Part shown: piece by piece, positions 5,323 through 5,466 of the stretch
How the letters are laid out: each line of letters begins with the position of its first letter
Position numbering within the stretch: position 1 is the first letter of the stretch
Source of the DNA: an uncultured Bacteroidales bacterium
GTDB taxonomy: Bacteria > Bacteroidota > Bacteroidia > Bacteroidales > Paludibacteraceae
Reading direction: 5' to 3'
NCBI GenBank assembly: GCA_903873355.1
Contig: CAIQOG010000564.1
Location: 1-5,466, forward strand
DNA length: 5,466 nucleotides
Translations under genes and position numbers: made by a program
Notes under the pieces: generated by a model
What the model saw: only the letters and a program-made list of their open reading frames with translations
What the model was told of the DNA's origin: nothing
Databases searched by the model: none

Positions 5323-5466
5323 TCTGCAGATCTTGCTTGACGACCAGTTCCTCCATCAACATAAACAACTCTTCTCATTCCTTCGATTATTGCATCAAAG
5401 TGTTTGGCACTTACCATTGTTATGTTTTTCTTTTTAAACTGAGGTAAAGGACCTTTTTTTCCAATT
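5256..5466 (-). CDS. Penicillin-binding protein 2 transpeptidase-domain fragment, broken after the KTG motif
   Basis: The minus strand is open from the window edge (first full codon at 5465-5463) for 69 codons to TGA at 5256-5258. The fragment has FDAIIEGMRRVV, then GGTGRQARSADY and VCGKTGTVEN, matching the region around the third active-site motif (KTG, here 5298-5306) of class B PBPs. The GM.RVV...GGT.R.A....VCGKTGT pattern is what I know from Bacteroidetes PBP2 (MrdA), the peptidoglycan transpeptidase of cell elongation. The gene continues beyond the window upstream. Downstream, the expected conserved tail (roughly 50 residues or more) is missing: after N60-K61-P62 come only NTLSINN and a stop, unlike the family. 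The fragment as given would lack part of the active-site domain. The call as a PBP transpeptidase is strong; the choice of PBP2 over FtsI is likely but not certain. Confidence 0.78.
   Translation of the reverse strand, partial: IGKKGPLPQFKKKNITMVSAKHFDAIIEGMRRVVYVDGGTGRQARSADYIVCGKTGTVENKPNTLSINN

Overview
The window looks like a piece of a Bacteroidetes genome, probably a Bacteroidales-like or related anaerobe; the exact taxon cannot be read from it. Four things point this way. The DNA is AT-rich. Several genes are preceded by the Bacteroidetes -7 promoter element TAnnTTTG and lack a Shine-Dalgarno sequence. One protein ends in a type IX secretion (T9SS) sorting domain. Another is a lipoprotein of a family I know from Bacteroidetes.

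Layout, left to right. Positions 1-75 hold a short open tail of an unidentified plus-strand gene. A 215-bp spacer with a -7 box leads into a plus-strand surface lipoprotein gene (291-1166). It meets, with only 2 bp between stop codons, a minus-strand pentapeptide-repeat protein gene (1169-1732). The plus-strand gene's best terminator candidate therefore lies inside the antisense gene. Upstream on the minus strand is a secreted protein with two DUF1566/Lcl-type modules and a T9SS C-terminal domain (1835-3406). It has its own promoter and a strong terminator. Next comes a two-gene minus-strand unit: an O6-alkylguanine-DNA alkyltransferase (4541-5038), then an SPFH/band-7 membrane protein (3587-4513), closed by a strong terminator at 3527-3558.

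The right end is odd. Positions 5466 down to about 5280 encode, on the minus strand, part of the transpeptidase domain of penicillin-binding protein 2. It includes the KTG active-site motif but breaks off just after it. On the opposite strand the same spot carries a signal-peptide-like start (ATG at 5239) that also dies at the junction. Two unrelated genes seem to be joined here, by rearrangement or by an assembly chimera.

Functionally this is a mixed neighbourhood: envelope and surface proteins (lipoprotein, T9SS cargo, SPFH scaffold, PBP2), one DNA repair enzyme and one beta-helix protein. I see no CRISPR array, insertion sequence, RNA gene or toxin-antitoxin pair, and no convincing new multi-gene system. 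The items most worth checking are the right-end junction, the terminator embedded in an antisense gene, and the two secreted proteins of unknown ligand.
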